64,000 bases of DNA, taken from the NCBI RefSeq assembly GCF_014384805.1, contig NZ_JACRSS010000003.1:124001-188000 (forward strand). Direction: 5' to 3'. Positions within the stretch are counted from its first letter, which is position 1; each line of letters starts with the position of its first letter. The DNA is from Guopingia tenuis (GTDB lineage: Bacteria > Bacillota > Clostridia > Christensenellales > Christensenellaceae). The translations under genes were made by a program, and so were the position numbers. The notes under the pieces are model-generated. The model was given only the letters and a program-made list of their open reading frames with translations, did no database searches and was not told the DNA's origin. Below, in pieces: positions 24,124-32,491 of the stretch.

Positions 24124-24477
24124 CTATATCGGTAATTCTTTTATATCCCCCTGCGCATCCAGAATAACTACCCGAAAGCGTCTGCCAATCTCCCGGGCCC
24201 GCTCTTTGGCCCTGTGGATTTGTTCATCCTCTTCGCTGTAAAGAAAGAGGATATACTCCGCCGATTCCACAAAGGCAACCATTTCCTCTATAGGCACCCG
24301 TTCATATGCCCCAGGCTTTTTCCAGATGAGCCGGGGAATCTTGCTGCGGTCGGCAAATTCCGTTGCCTGCCGTAAAACGCCGTCCTCGGCACAAATCAGC
24401 AGCTGATCGATTCCCAGGGGCAGGACTTTCTCCAAGAGAACCGTGCAATTCCCTTTTCCAAGAATAGCAGCACGCAT
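24124..24477 (-). CDS. Small Rossmann-like protein of unknown function
   Basis: About 117 aa from MRAAILGKGN at 24477, 6 bases after GAGGTG; the ATG at 24486 is too close to that site. It opens with a beta strand and glycine loop (AAILGKG) and alternates strands and helices (QLLICAEDGVLRQATEFADR, EYILFLYSEEDEQIHRAKER), recalling SLOG/DUF2493-type nucleotide-binding folds. I do not recognise the family with certainty. It diverges from a ribbon-helix-helix gene across 122 AT-rich bases. Confidence 0.7.
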   Translation of the reverse strand: MRAAILGKGNCTVLLEKVLPLGIDQLLICAEDGVLRQATEFADRSKIPRLIWKKPGAYERVPIEEMVAFVESAEYILFLYSEEDEQIHRAKERAREIGRRFRVVILDAQGDIKELPI

Positions 24478-24599
24478 AGCATTCACCTCTTTCTATATAA
24501 TAGATATCATTTTATTATCTTTTAAATATCTTATAAGTATATTAGAGCAATGTTCCCGATAAAATATAAATAAATATTTTGTATAGGGGGCGAGGGATT
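24478..24599. promoter_or_regulatory. AT-rich divergent control region
   Basis: The space between the two divergent small genes has repeated (A/T)TATC and GATAT half-sites and TATAAT-like boxes on both strands. It is a natural operator region for the adjacent ribbon-helix-helix protein, though individual sites cannot be assigned. Confidence 0.4.
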
Positions 24600-24779
24600 A
24601 TGAGCGAGAAATATGCCCTTTTAATCCGCATTGATCCTGTCATTATGAAAAAATTCGGATATGTTGCGGAATATTATGGCCGATCCAAAAACAAACAAAT
24701 CGAGTTTATGATGCGCAGTCTGATCGAAAATTTCGAGAAGAACCATGGCCCTATCGATCCCGCCGATCTTGCGGAATAA
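24600..24779 (+). CDS. Ribbon-helix-helix (Arc-like) DNA-binding protein
   Basis: 59 aa from MSEKYALLIRI at 24600, close behind GAGGG. Residues 3-12 form the DNA-contacting beta strand (KYALLIRIDP), followed by two helices (VIMKKFGYVAEYYG and SKNKQIEFMMRSLIENFEK). This is the whole Arc/MetJ-type fold, which dimerises on DNA. It may repress itself and the divergent gene. Also possible: the antitoxin-like half of a small system, but no toxin is adjacent. Confidence 0.82.
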   Translation: MSEKYALLIRIDPVIMKKFGYVAEYYGRSKNKQIEFMMRSLIENFEKNHGPIDPADLAE

Positions 24780-24854
24780 GATTTTCGCAGCCGGGATGGG
24801 CTATAAATAGCCTATGGGAAGATATAGTTCTCCCCGGGAAATATATTGCCGCCG

Positions 24855-24883
24855 AAATCCCCCTCTGTGGGGGATTTTTTTAT
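24855..24883 (+). terminator. Terminator after the ribbon-helix-helix gene
   Basis: AATCCCCC / GGGGGATT stem with a TCTGT loop and a seven-T run. Confidence 0.85.
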
Positions 24884-24956
24884 TGCACAGATCCGGATTT
24901 ATTCTCTTTTCAAAAAAGAACCTATTTTCCCATTTTTATATACATCCAATTATAAT

Positions 24957-26165
24957 CTATTGATACAGTTTTGCCAACCCGCCTTCGCTGGTTTCCCGGT
25001 AACGATCGTGAAGATCCTTTCCGGTTTCATACATCGTCCGCACCACCAGGTCGAAGGATATTTTCCGGGTATATGTGAGAAAATTCGCCAGACTCAGCGC
25101 GTTGATGGCCCGCATAGCCGCCACGGCATTCCGCTCAATGCAGGGAATCTGCACCAATCCGGCAATGGGATCGCAGGTCAGCCCCAAATGATGCTCCAGC
25201 GCCACCTCCGCCGCATATTCGATCTGTTCCAGCTCCATATCAAACATCTCCGCCAGGCCGGCGGCCGCCATGGCGCAGGCGCTCCCGATCTCGGCCTGGC
25301 AACCGCATTCTGCCCCGCTGATGGAGGCGTTTGTCTTAATTAGGTTGCCCATGAGCCCCGCCGTCGCCAAGGCCCGCAGGATACGCCGGTCGGAAACCTC
25401 CCGGGTCTGCTGCATATACATGAGCACCGCCGGCAAAACGCCGCTGGCGCCGCATGTCGGCGCCGTCACGACTTGACCGCCGCCGGCATTCTGCTCACTC
25501 ACCGCGAAAGCATAGGCGCTCACCAGCCGGTTCTCCCGGGTCTGCGCGCTCTCATCCATATGCCGCTGGTTATAGAGGAATTTGGCTTTGCGCTCGATAT
25601 GCAGCCCGCCTTCCAATTCTCCTTCGGCCTCCAGGCCGTCCAATATAGCCTGCTTCATGGCCTGCCAGACCCGTTCCAGAAATCCCCAGATCTCCGGGCC
25701 CTCTTCCTGTTCCACATATTCATAGAGCCGCAGCTTATGGGCCCGGCAATAGGCGCTGATCCCGGCAAAAGTGGAGAGAGCATAGACCTCGGCGCTGGGC
25801 GGATCGCTCTGGCCCTCGATTTGGATCGCTCCGCCGCCGACGCTCATGACCCGCCATTCCCCCAGAACCTTTCCCTCCTTTTTCGCAGTCAGAGTAAAGG
25901 TATTGGGGTGGGGAAGCTCCTCTTCCCGCGTCTCCATATCAAAGCGAATTTCTGCGGGCACTCCCTCCCGTTCCAGCGTCTTTTTCAGGATCCAGTCCGT
26001 CCGGTGTCCCCGGCCCGTCCGGGCCAGAGAGCCGAAAAGGACTGCCTCATAGGCATCCGCCCCGGGATATGCCTGCAAAAACTGTTCCGCCGCCTTTTGC
26101 GGCCCCATAGTATGAGAACTGGATGGCCCGTTCCCGATTTTATATAATTCACGAAGAGATTTCAT
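24957..26165 (-). CDS. sdaA: L-serine dehydratase, iron-sulfur type, single chain
   Basis: 402 aa from MKSLRELYKI at 26165, behind GGAAGG; an ATG 15 bases upstream is less well placed. It converts L-serine to pyruvate and ammonia. The beta part (IGNGPSSSHTMGPQKAAEQF, residues 7-26) and the alpha part are fused. Cluster-type cysteines lie in APTCGASG, GAECGCQAEIGSACAM and LTCDPIAGLVQIPCIERN. It is single-gene here. Pyruvate produced could feed the dehydrogenase complex encoded at 11-16 kb. Confidence 0.93.
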   Translation of the reverse strand: MKSLRELYKIGNGPSSSHTMGPQKAAEQFLQAYPGADAYEAVLFGSLARTGRGHRTDWILKKTLEREGVPAEIRFDMETREEELPHPNTFTLTAKKEGKVLGEWRVMSVGGGAIQIEGQSDPPSAEVYALSTFAGISAYCRAHKLRLYEYVEQEEGPEIWGFLERVWQAMKQAILDGLEAEGELEGGLHIERKAKFLYNQRHMDESAQTRENRLVSAYAFAVSEQNAGGGQVVTAPTCGASGVLPAVLMYMQQTREVSDRRILRALATAGLMGNLIKTNASISGAECGCQAEIGSACAMAAAGLAEMFDMELEQIEYAAEVALEHHLGLTCDPIAGLVQIPCIERNAVAAMRAINALSLANFLTYTRKISFDLVVRTMYETGKDLHDRYRETSEGGLAKLYQ

Positions 26166-26419
26166 CTTTCTACCTTCCATTGCCGTTTTTCCGGATTCCG
26201 GCGCATACTGCGCCAGAAATACAGGGGGCAGGAACCGCCCCGCCGATTTTCGTCACGCGGGAGCACTTTCGCACCCCCATCCCAGGCCCAAAAAGCCAAA
26301 ACCGGGCATTTTCTTTCGTTTTTCTATATTCTAGCAGACTCCCCCTGCAAAGTAAACGTTTTGCGGGGAACCCGTTTTCTCTTCCTCTCATATGATGAGG
26401 GAGAAGGAGGCGTTGCAAT

Positions 26420-26971
26420 TTGGATATTCTCTCGGTTTTGCTCATCGGGGTAGCCACAAACCTCGATAACCTGCTGATCGGCGCGGCACTGGGGCTGCGG
26501 CGCCGTCATATTTCCTGGATGAACAACCTGCTTATTGCCCTCTGCTCGGGAGCGGCAGCCCTTGTCTGCTGCTCCCTTTCCTCGCTCCTGGCCGGACTGG
26601 GCCGTCTCCCCGCCATTTTTGGAGGATCGCTTCTCATTCTTTTGGGTGTTCTCTCCCTTCTGCCCGCCAAAGGCGCCCCGGCAGAAGAAAAGATTATGCA
26701 GGCCGGCGCTCCCGCCAAGCTCTCCCCCGGCGAGAGCCTCATGCTGGGCGTTGCCCTGGCCCTCAACTGCCTGGCCGCAGCCTTCGGCGTCGGCATGAGC
26801 GGCCTTTCTCCCCTGCTCGTGGGCCTGTTTGTGGGGGGATTCAGCTTTCTTTCCGTGGGCATCGGCAATGTTTTGGGCCTCACCACCGGAAAAAAGCTCA
26901 ACGGCAGGCTGCTCTCCCTGCTTTCCGCCATCGCCATGATGGGGCTCGGTCTTTTGCAGATTTTCACCTGA
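26420..26971 (+). CDS. MntP/YtaF-family membrane protein
   Basis: 183 aa. The start is a TTG at 26420, about 10 bases after AAGGAGG. Six transmembrane helices are predicted. Helix 1 carries GVATNLDNLLIG and helix 4 ALALNCLAAAFGVG, the paired Asp/Asn motifs of the MntP manganese-efflux family and of the sporulation protein YtaF. Export of Mn2+ or a sporulation role are both possible. No yybP-ykoY element is in front of it, although one precedes oadB. Confidence 0.8.
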   Translation: MDILSVLLIGVATNLDNLLIGAALGLRRRHISWMNNLLIALCSGAAALVCCSLSSLLAGLGRLPAIFGGSLLILLGVLSLLPAKGAPAEEKIMQAGAPAKLSPGESLMLGVALALNCLAAAFGVGMSGLSPLLVGLFVGGFSFLSVGIGNVLGLTTGKKLNGRLLSLLSAIAMMGLGLLQIFT

Positions 26972-27114
26972 GTACCCGCCCTTGCCGAAAAAGATGCAGC
27001 CTCCAGGGATGCGTTCCGGAAAAGACCGGGGGATTCTTTTGCAGATTGTCGAAAGAAACGCTGGTCTTTTAGATCCCGCCGTACTATAATGAAAGAAAAA
27101 AGGAGGATCTGCCT

Positions 27115-27735
27115 ATGAACGCGTTTCAACGTCATTGGCTGGCAGCCTGGCAATATTTCGGACGCCGGCTCTGGCGCATCTTCGTGATCTGTTTTGCTGC
27201 TTTTATCGCCGCCAGTATAGGGTTCTATTTTATCTGCAGGGCAAATCCGGAATGGACGGCCACTCTGTTCGCCCAGCTGTCGGCCAACATGCAGAATGAT
27301 TTATTCGGCATCAGCCCCGTCATGGATTTCCTCCGCATCCTTTGGAACAACCTGCTGGTCAGCGCCGTCTATATCGCTATGGGCTTTTTCCCGTTTCTCT
27401 TTGCTCCGGCGGCGCCGCTTTTGCTAAACGCCTGTTCCATGGGGTTGATAGGCGCCATCTATGAACGGATGGGGATATCCGCCGTGACCTTTTTTGCGGG
27501 CATCCTGCCCCACGGCATTTTGGAGATCCCGGCCATCGCCCTGGCTCTGGCCTGCGGCTTTGCCATTTGCCGCTCGTTTACCCGCTATACCCTTCACCGG
27601 GCCTTGCCCGGGGAATGCAGGGCGGCGATGACGGGTGCGCTTCGCACCTATCTGATGATCTGCCTGCCCCTGCTTTTGGTGGCAGCCGCAGTAGAGGCTT
27701 TTCTCACTCCTGCGGTTCTCCAGTTTTTTATGTAA
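27115..27735 (+). CDS. SpoIIM-family (DUF95) membrane protein
   Basis: 206 aa with four or five transmembrane helices and the family signature FFAGILPHGILEIPAIALA (about residues 122-140). SpoIIM itself acts in forespore engulfment with SpoIID and SpoIIP, but stand-alone homologues are common and may have other roles. The start follows AAAGGAGG. The upstream neighbour is the YtaF/MntP-like gene, in the same direction. Confidence 0.85.
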   Translation: MNAFQRHWLAAWQYFGRRLWRIFVICFAAFIAASIGFYFICRANPEWTATLFAQLSANMQNDLFGISPVMDFLRILWNNLLVSAVYIAMGFFPFLFAPAAPLLLNACSMGLIGAIYERMGISAVTFFAGILPHGILEIPAIALALACGFAICRSFTRYTLHRALPGECRAAMTGALRTYLMICLPLLLVAAAVEAFLTPAVLQFFM

Positions 27736-27748
27736 ACCGAAAAGCAAA

Positions 27749-27772
27749 CGGCAGCCGCAAAACCGGCTGCCG
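27749..27772 (+). terminator. Hairpin after the SpoIIM-family gene
   Basis: CGGCAGCC / GGCTGCCG stem 14 bases past the stop. There is no T run, so terminator activity is uncertain. Confidence 0.45.
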
Positions 27773-27884
27773 CTGCACTCTCTGTCATTTATCCATTTGC
27801 CGGCGGGGCAAACGCCCTGCCGGTTCATTTTATGTGTTGCCCGGAAAAAGCGCACTGCGCCGGATTTCCAAATATCCGTCCCGC

Positions 27885-28664
27885 CTAACATCCCTTCCTT
27901 CCCATAGTCAAAACCCATCTCTGCGGGAAAAAGATATCGCCCTCCTGTATGTATGGACAAAAGCCCGTCTTTTTCCCGCCGTCTATATCCGCCTGCATGC
28001 GCCGCCGGATCTCCCGGCAGACGCTTTGGGGCGTTTTTGTGAGGGAAAGCCAGCTTTCCAAACGCTGAGGGATGGTTATAGCCCCGCATTTTTCTATTTC
28101 CATGCCGTGCGCGGAAAACAGCGCCTTCATTTCCTCCCGGCGCAGGTTCCTCACATGCGACGGGTCGCGCAGCGTTTCGATTTCATCCCGCACTTCCCGG
28201 AGCTCCCCTCCAGTCGCCTCCATGTCAATCATCGCCAGCTTTCCGCCGGGTTTCAGCACTCTCGCCATCTCCGAAAATGCCGCTTCCGCATCCGCAAAAT
28301 GATGAAAGGCCAGGCGGGAAAACACAATGGTAAAGCTGTTTTCCAAAAACGGCAGTTCTTCGGCATAACCCCTGACAAAAACCATGTTGCCAAGGCCGCT
28401 GTTTTCTGCCGCCCGCCTTCCCACCTCCAGCATCGATGGCGTCGCATCCAGGCAGACCACCGTACGCACCCGAGAGGCAAAGGAGCGCCCGCAGGCGCAG
28501 GTCCCTGCGGCCACTTCCAGAACATCGTCCGACGGAGCGGGCGCGATCTCAGTCAGCGCGTAATCCAGGTATTCTTCTTTGGAAAAATTCAGTGCCTTGC
28601 TCTCAAATTCCGGCGCCTGGGTTTCAAAAGAACGGCGAATCTTTTCTATATTTTCCGGTTTCAT
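27885..28664 (-). CDS. SAM-dependent methyltransferase, UbiE-like
   Basis: 259 aa from MKPENIEKIR at 28664, behind AAGGAGG. The SAM motif I is DVLEVAAGTCACG (near residues 38-50), with later motifs CLDATPSMLEVG and VFSRLAFHHFAD. The start lies inside the last 13 codons of the ogt gene, so translation is probably coupled. The substrate is unknown; family members methylate small molecules, quinones or rarely proteins. Confidence 0.85.
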   Translation of the reverse strand: MKPENIEKIRRSFETQAPEFESKALNFSKEEYLDYALTEIAPAPSDDVLEVAAGTCACGRSFASRVRTVVCLDATPSMLEVGRRAAENSGLGNMVFVRGYAEELPFLENSFTIVFSRLAFHHFADAEAAFSEMARVLKPGGKLAMIDMEATGGELREVRDEIETLRDPSHVRNLRREEMKALFSAHGMEIEKCGAITIPQRLESWLSLTKTPQSVCREIRRRMQADIDGGKKTGFCPYIQEGDIFFPQRWVLTMGRKGC

Positions 28665-29112
28665 CACAACTGTCCTCCTTTTCCGGGGATAATCCGTTTT
28701 TTCTGCCCGCCCCTTCCAAGGCCAGCAGCCCTGCCTTCCTTTCCAGTCCGCCCGCATAGCCGGTCAGGCTGCCGTCCGAACCGACGACCCGGTGACAGGG
28801 GATAATGAGTGAGATTTTGTTGTGCCCCACCGCGCCTCCAACTGCCCGCGCAGACATCCATTTCTTCCCTCTTTTTGTAGCGATCTGCCCGGCAATCTCT
28901 CCATAGGTTATCGTCTTTTCATAGGGGATCGTGCAGAGAATTTCCCATATCTCCCTTTGAAAATCTGTGCCGATACAATGAAGCGGCACGGAGGAAAACA
29001 GGCCGTCGTCCACCTCCCGGCGGATAGGGCCGATTTTGTCTATGCACTCGCCCAGGATCTTGTCCCTGCCCTTCAGATATTCCGTCTCTGTTCTGCCATA
29101 ATGGAAATACAA
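28624..29112 (-). CDS. ogt: Methylated-DNA-protein-cysteine methyltransferase
   Basis: 162 aa starting at a TTG (29112), 7 bases after AGGAGG. It repairs O6-methylguanine by suicidal transfer to the Cys of LIIPCHRVVGSDGSLTGYAG. The helix-turn-helix YEKTITYGEIAGQIA and the ARAVGGAVGHN Asn hinge are intact. The C-terminus is longer than usual by the overlap with the methyltransferase gene. Confidence 0.94.
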   Translation of the reverse strand: MYFHYGRTETEYLKGRDKILGECIDKIGPIRREVDDGLFSSVPLHCIGTDFQREIWEILCTIPYEKTITYGEIAGQIATKRGKKWMSARAVGGAVGHNKISLIIPCHRVVGSDGSLTGYAGGLERKAGLLALEGAGRKNGLSPEKEDSCDETGKYRKDSPFF

Positions 29113-29176
29113 AGCGCATCCTCCTATCCCATTGACTTTCTCTCTTTTTCATATTATGATTTTATCACAATATATC

Positions 29177-29200
29177 GGCGAATAATATTATAAAATCGCC
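29177..29200. promoter_or_regulatory. Dyad between ogt and the AraC-type gene
   Basis: GGCGA and TCGCC flank an AT-rich core containing AATATT; it overlaps -10-like boxes on both strands. A likely operator for the adjacent AraC-type regulator. Confidence 0.45.
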
Positions 29201-29232
29201 AATTATTATCAAAATATTCCCAAAATGAGGGC

Positions 29233-30165
29233 ATGGTTTTGGAAAGAGAAAAATACATCAACTCCATAAATCTCAACACCGGCACGGACTTTCCCTATCT
29301 TGTTCTGGACGTGGCAAACGGCGTTCCCCATCCCCGCAATCCGGGTTTTCAGGTTATGCACTGGCATGAGGACCTGCAGTTTATCTACGTCCTGGCCGGA
29401 ACCATCGAGGTACGGACGCTGGACACCGTCATTGCGGCGGAGGCGGGAGAAGGGGTTTTTATCAACGCGAATGTGGTGCACTATGTGGGGCGCCGGGGAA
29501 AATGCCATTACAACAGCTTTCTTTTCCCGGCATATTTTCTCGGATTTTATGCCGGAAGCCCGGCAAAGGCATTTGTGGACGGCGTGACGGAAAACGGGCA
29601 GATCCCATTGTTTCATTTTTCCAGCAAGGAGGAAGGCAGCCATGCCGTCCTCTCCCTTCTCCGGCAGCTGGCAGAACTGGAAAAAAACAAAACCGAATTC
29701 TACAGCTATGAGGTGCTCGTCCTGCTTTCCTCCCTCTGGCTTGCCATGCGGAAGAATCTGACCCTCCTGCCGGAAAAGAAGGAGAGTACCCTCCGCCGCC
29801 GCATGCACAAAATCCTCTCCTATATTGCCCGGCATTATGGCGGCGATCTGACGCTGGAAGACTTGGCAAACAGCGCAAATATCAGCAAATCCGAGTGTTC
29901 CCGATGTTTCCGGCTCAGCCTGAACACGACGCCCTATAAGTATCTCGCGGAATTCCGGCTCTCCGAGGCAGCGCGGCTTTTAAAAAATACCGACAGGCCC
30001 GTCGGGGATATCGCCGCCGCCGTCGGTTTTCATCAAATGAGCCATTTTGGGAAATGCTTCCGTGAGAAAACCGGATATTCCCCCAGGGAATACAGAAATC
30101 TGCAAAAAAGGGATAAGGCCGCGCCAGCGATTCCAGATGTAACCGGCGCTTCGCCCAAAGAATAG
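29233..30165 (+). CDS. AraC-family transcriptional regulator
   Basis: 310 aa. The N-terminal cupin-type ligand domain has HWHEDLQFIYVLAGTIEVRT near residues 43-62. The C-terminal two helix-turn-helix units are LTLEDLANSANISKSECSRC and VGDIAAAVGFHQMSHFGKCF, ending in the AraC signature FREKTGYSPREYR. The ATG at 29233 sits very near GAGGG; a TTG at 29239 is possible. It diverges from ogt and the methyltransferase, which it may control. Effector unknown. Confidence 0.9.
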   Translation: MVLEREKYINSINLNTGTDFPYLVLDVANGVPHPRNPGFQVMHWHEDLQFIYVLAGTIEVRTLDTVIAAEAGEGVFINANVVHYVGRRGKCHYNSFLFPAYFLGFYAGSPAKAFVDGVTENGQIPLFHFSSKEEGSHAVLSLLRQLAELEKNKTEFYSYEVLVLLSSLWLAMRKNLTLLPEKKESTLRRRMHKILSYIARHYGGDLTLEDLANSANISKSECSRCFRLSLNTTPYKYLAEFRLSEAARLLKNTDRPVGDIAAAVGFHQMSHFGKCFREKTGYSPREYRNLQKRDKAAPAIPDVTGASPKE

Positions 30166-30237
30166 TTGATAGGGCGGGGAAAGAAAAGGCCATGGCCCTC
30201 AGGCCGCCGCATCTGTTATCTTTATATAAAATAATCA

Positions 30238-30276
30238 GGGCGGAAGAAAACCATATGGTTTTCTTCCGCCCTCTTT
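30238..30276. terminator. Bidirectional terminator between araC-type and ttuC-like genes
   Basis: A 34-base perfect inverted repeat centred on CCATATGG, with TCTTTTTGG on the plus side and TGATTATTTTATAT on the minus side. Confidence 0.85.
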
Positions 30277-30285
30277 TTGGCCCGT

Positions 30286-31347
30286 CTATGCCAAACAGGC
30301 CAGCAGCGCATCTCCCACCTGCCGGGTCGTGGCGCGGCCGCCCATATCCGGCGTCAGAACACGTCCTTCCTCCATCACCCTTTCAATGGCATTCACGATC
30401 CGTTCTTCCCACTGGGGATAGCCCAGAAAGGAGAGCATCTGCCCCGCCGTCCAGGCGGTCGCCAGAGGATTGGCGATGCCCTTCCCCGCGATATCCGGCG
30501 CAGAACCATGGATGGGTTCAAACATGGAAGGGTATTTTCTCTCGGGATTCAGATTGGCTCCCGCCGCAATGCCCATGCCTCCGGTGATTGCCGCTCCCAG
30601 GTCGGTCAGAATATCGCCGAACAGATTGGACGTCACCACCACCTGGAACCGCTCGGGATGCTTGACCATGAGCATGCTGGCCGCATCCACCAGAAGGCTC
30701 TCCGTGGGGACATCGGGATACTCCCGGCCCACTTCCCCGAATATTTGATCCCAGAACACCATGGAATAGTTCAGCGCGTTGGCCTTGCTGATGCTCGTCA
30801 GGCTCTGTTTGCGCTCCCGGGCTGTTTCAAAGGCATAGCGAATGATCCGCTCGCAGCCATGGCGCGAGAACACGCCGTTTTGCAGCACTACCTCCCGGGG
30901 CGTATCCCGGAACAGCCAGCTCCCGCTCCCGGCATATTCCCCTTCGCTGTTTTCCCGGATGAACAGCATATCGATCTGCCCCGGCTCCACACCCTTCAGG
31001 GGACAGGGCGCGCCCTTCAGCAGCCTGACCGGCCGCAGGTTGACATATTGATCAAAACCCTTGCGGATTTTCAGAAGCAGATCCCAAAGGGAGATGTGGT
31101 CGGGCACCCGGGGATCCCCCACAGCCCCCAGCAGAATCGCGTCAAATCCGGCCAGCCGCTCCATGCCGTCCTCCGGCATCATCCGGCCGTTTTTCAGATA
31201 ATAGTCGCATCCCCAGGGGAATTCACAAAAGGAAAAGTCAAAACTGCCATCCTGCCGGGCGGCATGCTTCAGCACCCGCATCCCCTCTTTCACCACTTCC
31301 GGGCCAATGCCGTCTCCGGCGATGACTGCAATACGATATGTTTTCAT
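30286..31347 (-). CDS. Tartrate/D-malate dehydrogenase-like (isopropylmalate dehydrogenase superfamily)
   Basis: 353 aa beta-decarboxylating dehydrogenase. It has GDGIGPEVVKEG (12-23), the substrate loop around NLRPVRLL, FIRENSEGEYAG, and the metal site SNLFGDILTDLGAA and MFEPIHGSAPDIAGKGIANP. The combination matches TtuC/DmlA, which oxidise tartrate or D-malate with NAD+ and Mn2+ or Mg2+. 3-Isopropylmalate dehydrogenase is less likely because no leu genes are adjacent. Confidence 0.85.
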   Translation of the reverse strand: MKTYRIAVIAGDGIGPEVVKEGMRVLKHAARQDGSFDFSFCEFPWGCDYYLKNGRMMPEDGMERLAGFDAILLGAVGDPRVPDHISLWDLLLKIRKGFDQYVNLRPVRLLKGAPCPLKGVEPGQIDMLFIRENSEGEYAGSGSWLFRDTPREVVLQNGVFSRHGCERIIRYAFETARERKQSLTSISKANALNYSMVFWDQIFGEVGREYPDVPTESLLVDAASMLMVKHPERFQVVVTSNLFGDILTDLGAAITGGMGIAAGANLNPERKYPSMFEPIHGSAPDIAGKGIANPLATAWTAGQMLSFLGYPQWEERIVNAIERVMEEGRVLTPDMGGRATTRQVGDALLACLA

Positions 31348-31421
31348 CGGTAGATCCTCTCTTTCTATTCCTCTCCCGGAGCCGCCGGAAACCTCCAGCT
31401 TGGCTCCATACCATTTCCCCG

Positions 31422-31886
31422 TTATTTCAGCATTCTATGGACATAGCTTTCGGGAACGTCCATGCGGACTGCGATTTCTTCCGGACGCATCCCCTCTTCC
31501 AAAAAGCGCCGGACAACGGTTTTCATACTCTCTCCCACCTCCAGGATATGGCGGTCCGGGTCAAAGAGTCGAACCACCCTCTGCCCCCAGCGGTGCGTAT
31601 AGGGCGGATGCACCAGCTCCACGCAAAAGGCCGGGAGCTTTTCCAAAAAGGCGTCCAGATCCTCTGTTTCCAGATAGATCTCCCCATCGCATCCCCCAAA
31701 CCGGATTTCCTGTTTCTCCTTATGGAGAAATTCCATCCAGCTTTCCCGGGTTTGCAGGCAGAGCCCTCCCGTGAGCGTCACATTGGCGCCAAAGTCCAAC
31801 ACTACCCGCAGCCCCAGCACCTCTCTATAGAATGCCTTGCTCTTTTCCAGATCTGTCACAACCAACATGGGATTTTTCAGTTCCAT
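31422..31886 (-). CDS. VOC-family (glyoxalase-like) protein with a helix-turn-helix-like tail
   Basis: 154 aa. Residues 1-120 form a vicinal-oxygen-chelate fold (ELKNPMLVVTDLEKSKAFYR ... VRLFDPDRHILEVGE). The last 30 residues, FLEEGMRPEEIAVRMDVPES then YVHRML, resemble a small DNA-binding helix-turn-helix and are not part of a normal glyoxalase domain. The start follows GAGGAG. Enzyme activity is not clear. Confidence 0.8.
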   Translation of the reverse strand: MELKNPMLVVTDLEKSKAFYREVLGLRVVLDFGANVTLTGGLCLQTRESWMEFLHKEKQEIRFGGCDGEIYLETEDLDAFLEKLPAFCVELVHPPYTHRWGQRVVRLFDPDRHILEVGESMKTVVRRFLEEGMRPEEIAVRMDVPESYVHRMLK

Positions 31887-31968
31887 TCTCGTCTCCTCTC
31901 TGCATCGCCATCATGCGGCAGGATGCCGGGCGCGCACGGATTGCCGACCCTTCCGATTTTTGGCCGCC

Positions 31969-32316
31969 TTATTGCAGCAGCTGGTCATCCTCCATCGCCG
32001 CCTCTTCCTCCGTCGCCTCCAGCTTGAAAATCACGGGGCGCAGGCCGTCGTTGCAGCTCACGATTGCGACGCCGGGCTTACGGATCCAGTCTCCATAGTA
32101 GAACAGCCCATCCCCGGCGCCATGGGCCAGGGCAAATACATATTGATAGATGGCTTTCCACGCCTCGTCACAGAAGCCTTCGGGCTTTGCATAGTCTCCA
32201 TAAAACACCTGCCCTTCCCGCAGCATGGGACATGCGCCAAGCCCCTCTGCGCCGTATTCCGCCGCCAGTTCCCGGTCCAGCGTCGTCTTTAAAACTGTAA
32301 TTTTTACTCGTTTCAT
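31969..32316 (-). CDS. TIGR04076-type small protein
   Basis: 115 aa from MKRVKITVLK at 32316, 8 bases after GGGAGG. Contains the family-type segments VKITVLKTTLDRELAAEYGA, CPMLREGQVFYGD and KPEGFCDEAWKAIYQYVFAL. Function is unknown; conserved cysteines and acidic residues hint at a ligand or metal pocket. Confidence 0.8.
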   Translation of the reverse strand: MKRVKITVLKTTLDRELAAEYGAEGLGACPMLREGQVFYGDYAKPEGFCDEAWKAIYQYVFALAHGAGDGLFYYGDWIRKPGVAIVSCNDGLRPVIFKLEATEEEAAMEDDQLLQ

Positions 32317-32491
32317 CCGCCATTCCTCCCTTTTATCAATCCATAAGGCAATTCTATTATACCTGCCGTCCGGCTCCGCTGGCAATACGTTTGCAGGGCA
32401 GGTTGTATTTTTCATGCGGAAAAGACCGGAATGCCCGCCGTCTTCTTTGAATAGGGATAAAAAAATTTCACATTTTGGGAGGTATTCTTTT

